Part shown: piece by piece, positions 23,003 through 23,544 of the stretch
Position numbering within the stretch: position 1 is the first letter of the stretch
Layout of the letters: each line of letters starts with the position of its first letter
DNA from: DSNY01 sp037446035
Lineage (GTDB): Bacteria > Pseudomonadota > Gammaproteobacteria > Burkholderiales > Burkholderiaceae_F
Assembly: GCA_037446035.1 (NCBI GenBank)
Contig: JBBIJJ010000035.1
Location: 1-23,544 of the forward strand
Direction: 5' to 3'
Length of the DNA stretch: 23,544 bases
Translations under genes and position numbers: made by a program
The notes under the pieces: generated by a model
Seen by the model: the letters and a program-made list of their open reading frames with translations, nothing else
Databases searched by the model: none
What the model was told of the DNA's origin: nothing

Positions 23003-23378
23003 CAAGACCGCAGACTTCGAAGGCCGAGGATGCCGCCATCGAGGCGCAGCCGGCGGGCCGCCGACGACGCGACCCCGGATATTTCATGAGGGACGCGGCA
23101 GTTGCGCGAGCGGATGCGCGCGGCAGGTTGCGCGAGACGGCCGCAGTCGCGTGCCCGCAGGCACGCGCAAGCAGTTGAGCGCAAGATGACCGCGCAGACG
23201 CCGCGCAAGCCCGCGTAGCCCCGGCGCGCCAGATCGCTGCGCGCCGCGCTCGTTGCAAGTGCTCGACGAAGCTGCCAAAACGACGCATTCGGGGGCGACC
23301 TCGGTAGAGTCGAGATGTGGCGCGGTGACTGTAGGTCGAGGCATCGCTGTTGCCGCCCCTTTCGGTTGGCGGTGCCCT
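23003..23378. other. Stretch without a recognisable gene after the nqr operon
   Basis: Open frames exist on both strands, but none shows a domain, a convincing ribosome-binding site or composition like the neighbouring genes. The minus strand near 23290-23345 reads PTVTAPHLDST in one frame, a phrase I associate with sequence next to group II intron ends, so part of this may belong to that element. Otherwise nothing was seen. Confidence 0.5.
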
Positions 23379-23451
23379 ATGAGCCCGACCGTGGCTCCGT
23401 TTCCACATCCCGCTCAGCGAACCGGACGTGCGGTTTGCCCGCATCCGGCTC
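23379..23451 (-). ncRNA. Group II intron 3' end (domains V and VI), minus strand
   Basis: Read on the minus strand, 23451-23419 folds as a domain V hairpin. GAGCCGGA pairs with TCCGGTTC, a bulge containing ACG follows, and GCGG pairs with CCGC around a GCAAA loop, with the AGC triad in place. Immediately downstream, TGAGC (23416-23412) pairs with GCTCA (23384-23380), closing a domain VI-like stem, so the intron would end near 23379. The rest of the intron, including any reverse transcriptase gene, would lie beyond the right edge. The fold is seen; the group II identity rests on the known shape of domain V. A truncated copy is equally possible. Confidence 0.58.
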
Positions 23452-23464
23452 TCGGACAAGACAC

Positions 23465-23544
23465 TCATGCGTTCGCCCACGGGAGGTCGTGGGTGCGAGG
23501 GGCCAGATGAACCAGCCCGAGTACCTTGTGCAGGTACTCATCGG
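23465..23544 (-). CDS. C-terminal 25 codons of an unidentified ORF entering from the right edge
   Basis: On the minus strand an open frame enters from outside the window and stops at 23465-23467. It ends with the residues LVHLAPRTHDLPWANA. The stop lies 13 bases upstream of the domain V-like hairpin, so it might be the end of an intron-encoded or transposon-encoded protein. I do not recognise the family from so short a tail, and a chance frame is possible. Confidence 0.3.
   Translation of the reverse strand, partial: DEYLHKVLGLVHLAPRTHDLPWANA

Overview
The window is a GC-rich bacterial chromosome segment that is almost entirely two respiratory NADH-oxidising machines laid end to end on the + strand. 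The first (1-13675) is a NADH:quinone oxidoreductase (complex I) operon, nuoA (5'-truncated by the window edge) through nuoN, in canonical order with short overlaps. The second (15125-22905) is a complete Na+-translocating NADH:quinone reductase operon, nqrABCDEF, followed by a two-CBS-domain protein, the flavin transferase apbE and the iron-delivery factor nqrM. nqr operons of this form point to Pseudomonadota. The base composition and the families of intergenic repeats fit a betaproteobacterium-like genome, but this is inference. The NuoB/C/D sequences (ACCAMEF, ERECHDMYGI and MIGGECDR motifs) do not look like the usual beta/gammaproteobacterial complex I and resemble the form I associate with deltaproteobacteria/myxobacteria, so the nuo operon may be a second, transferred complex I.

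Between the operons (13676-15124) lie a non-coding block and one minus-strand gene. The block holds three tandem copies of a 105-bp hairpin repeat and a 185-bp element with degenerate terminal inverted repeats. The gene encodes a stand-alone cyclic-nucleotide-binding-like domain of 159 residues with no DNA-binding domain. The gap between it and nqrA carries a perfect 14-bp palindrome of FNR/CRP half-site type. Beyond nqrM (22906-23544) there is a long inverted repeat, then sequence without a recognisable gene, and at the right edge a minus-strand fold matching group II intron domains V and VI.

Functionally, NuoE/F/G oxidise NADH, NuoB/C/D/I pass electrons to quinone, and NuoA/H/J/K/L/M/N form the ion-pumping membrane arm. 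NqrF oxidises NADH and passes electrons through NqrD/E, NqrC and NqrB to quinone while pumping Na+. ApbE attaches FMN to threonines in NqrB and NqrC, and NqrM supplies iron for the NqrD/E centre. The cell could therefore couple NADH oxidation to either a proton or a sodium gradient.

The most unusual signal is how repeats sit inside these operons. Palindromic elements have entered nuoD/nuoE, nuoG, nuoG/nuoH, nuoI/nuoJ and nqrA/nqrB. In every case the reading structure stays continuous: either the host gene stays open through the insert, or a 35-42 codon ORF spans it, starting on or just after the upstream stop and ending on the downstream start codon. At nuoD/nuoE a 16-bp duplication restored both the nuoD end and the nuoE ribosome-binding site and start. 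At nuoH and nqrB the repeats share an 11-base tail that supplies the Shine-Dalgarno sequence.
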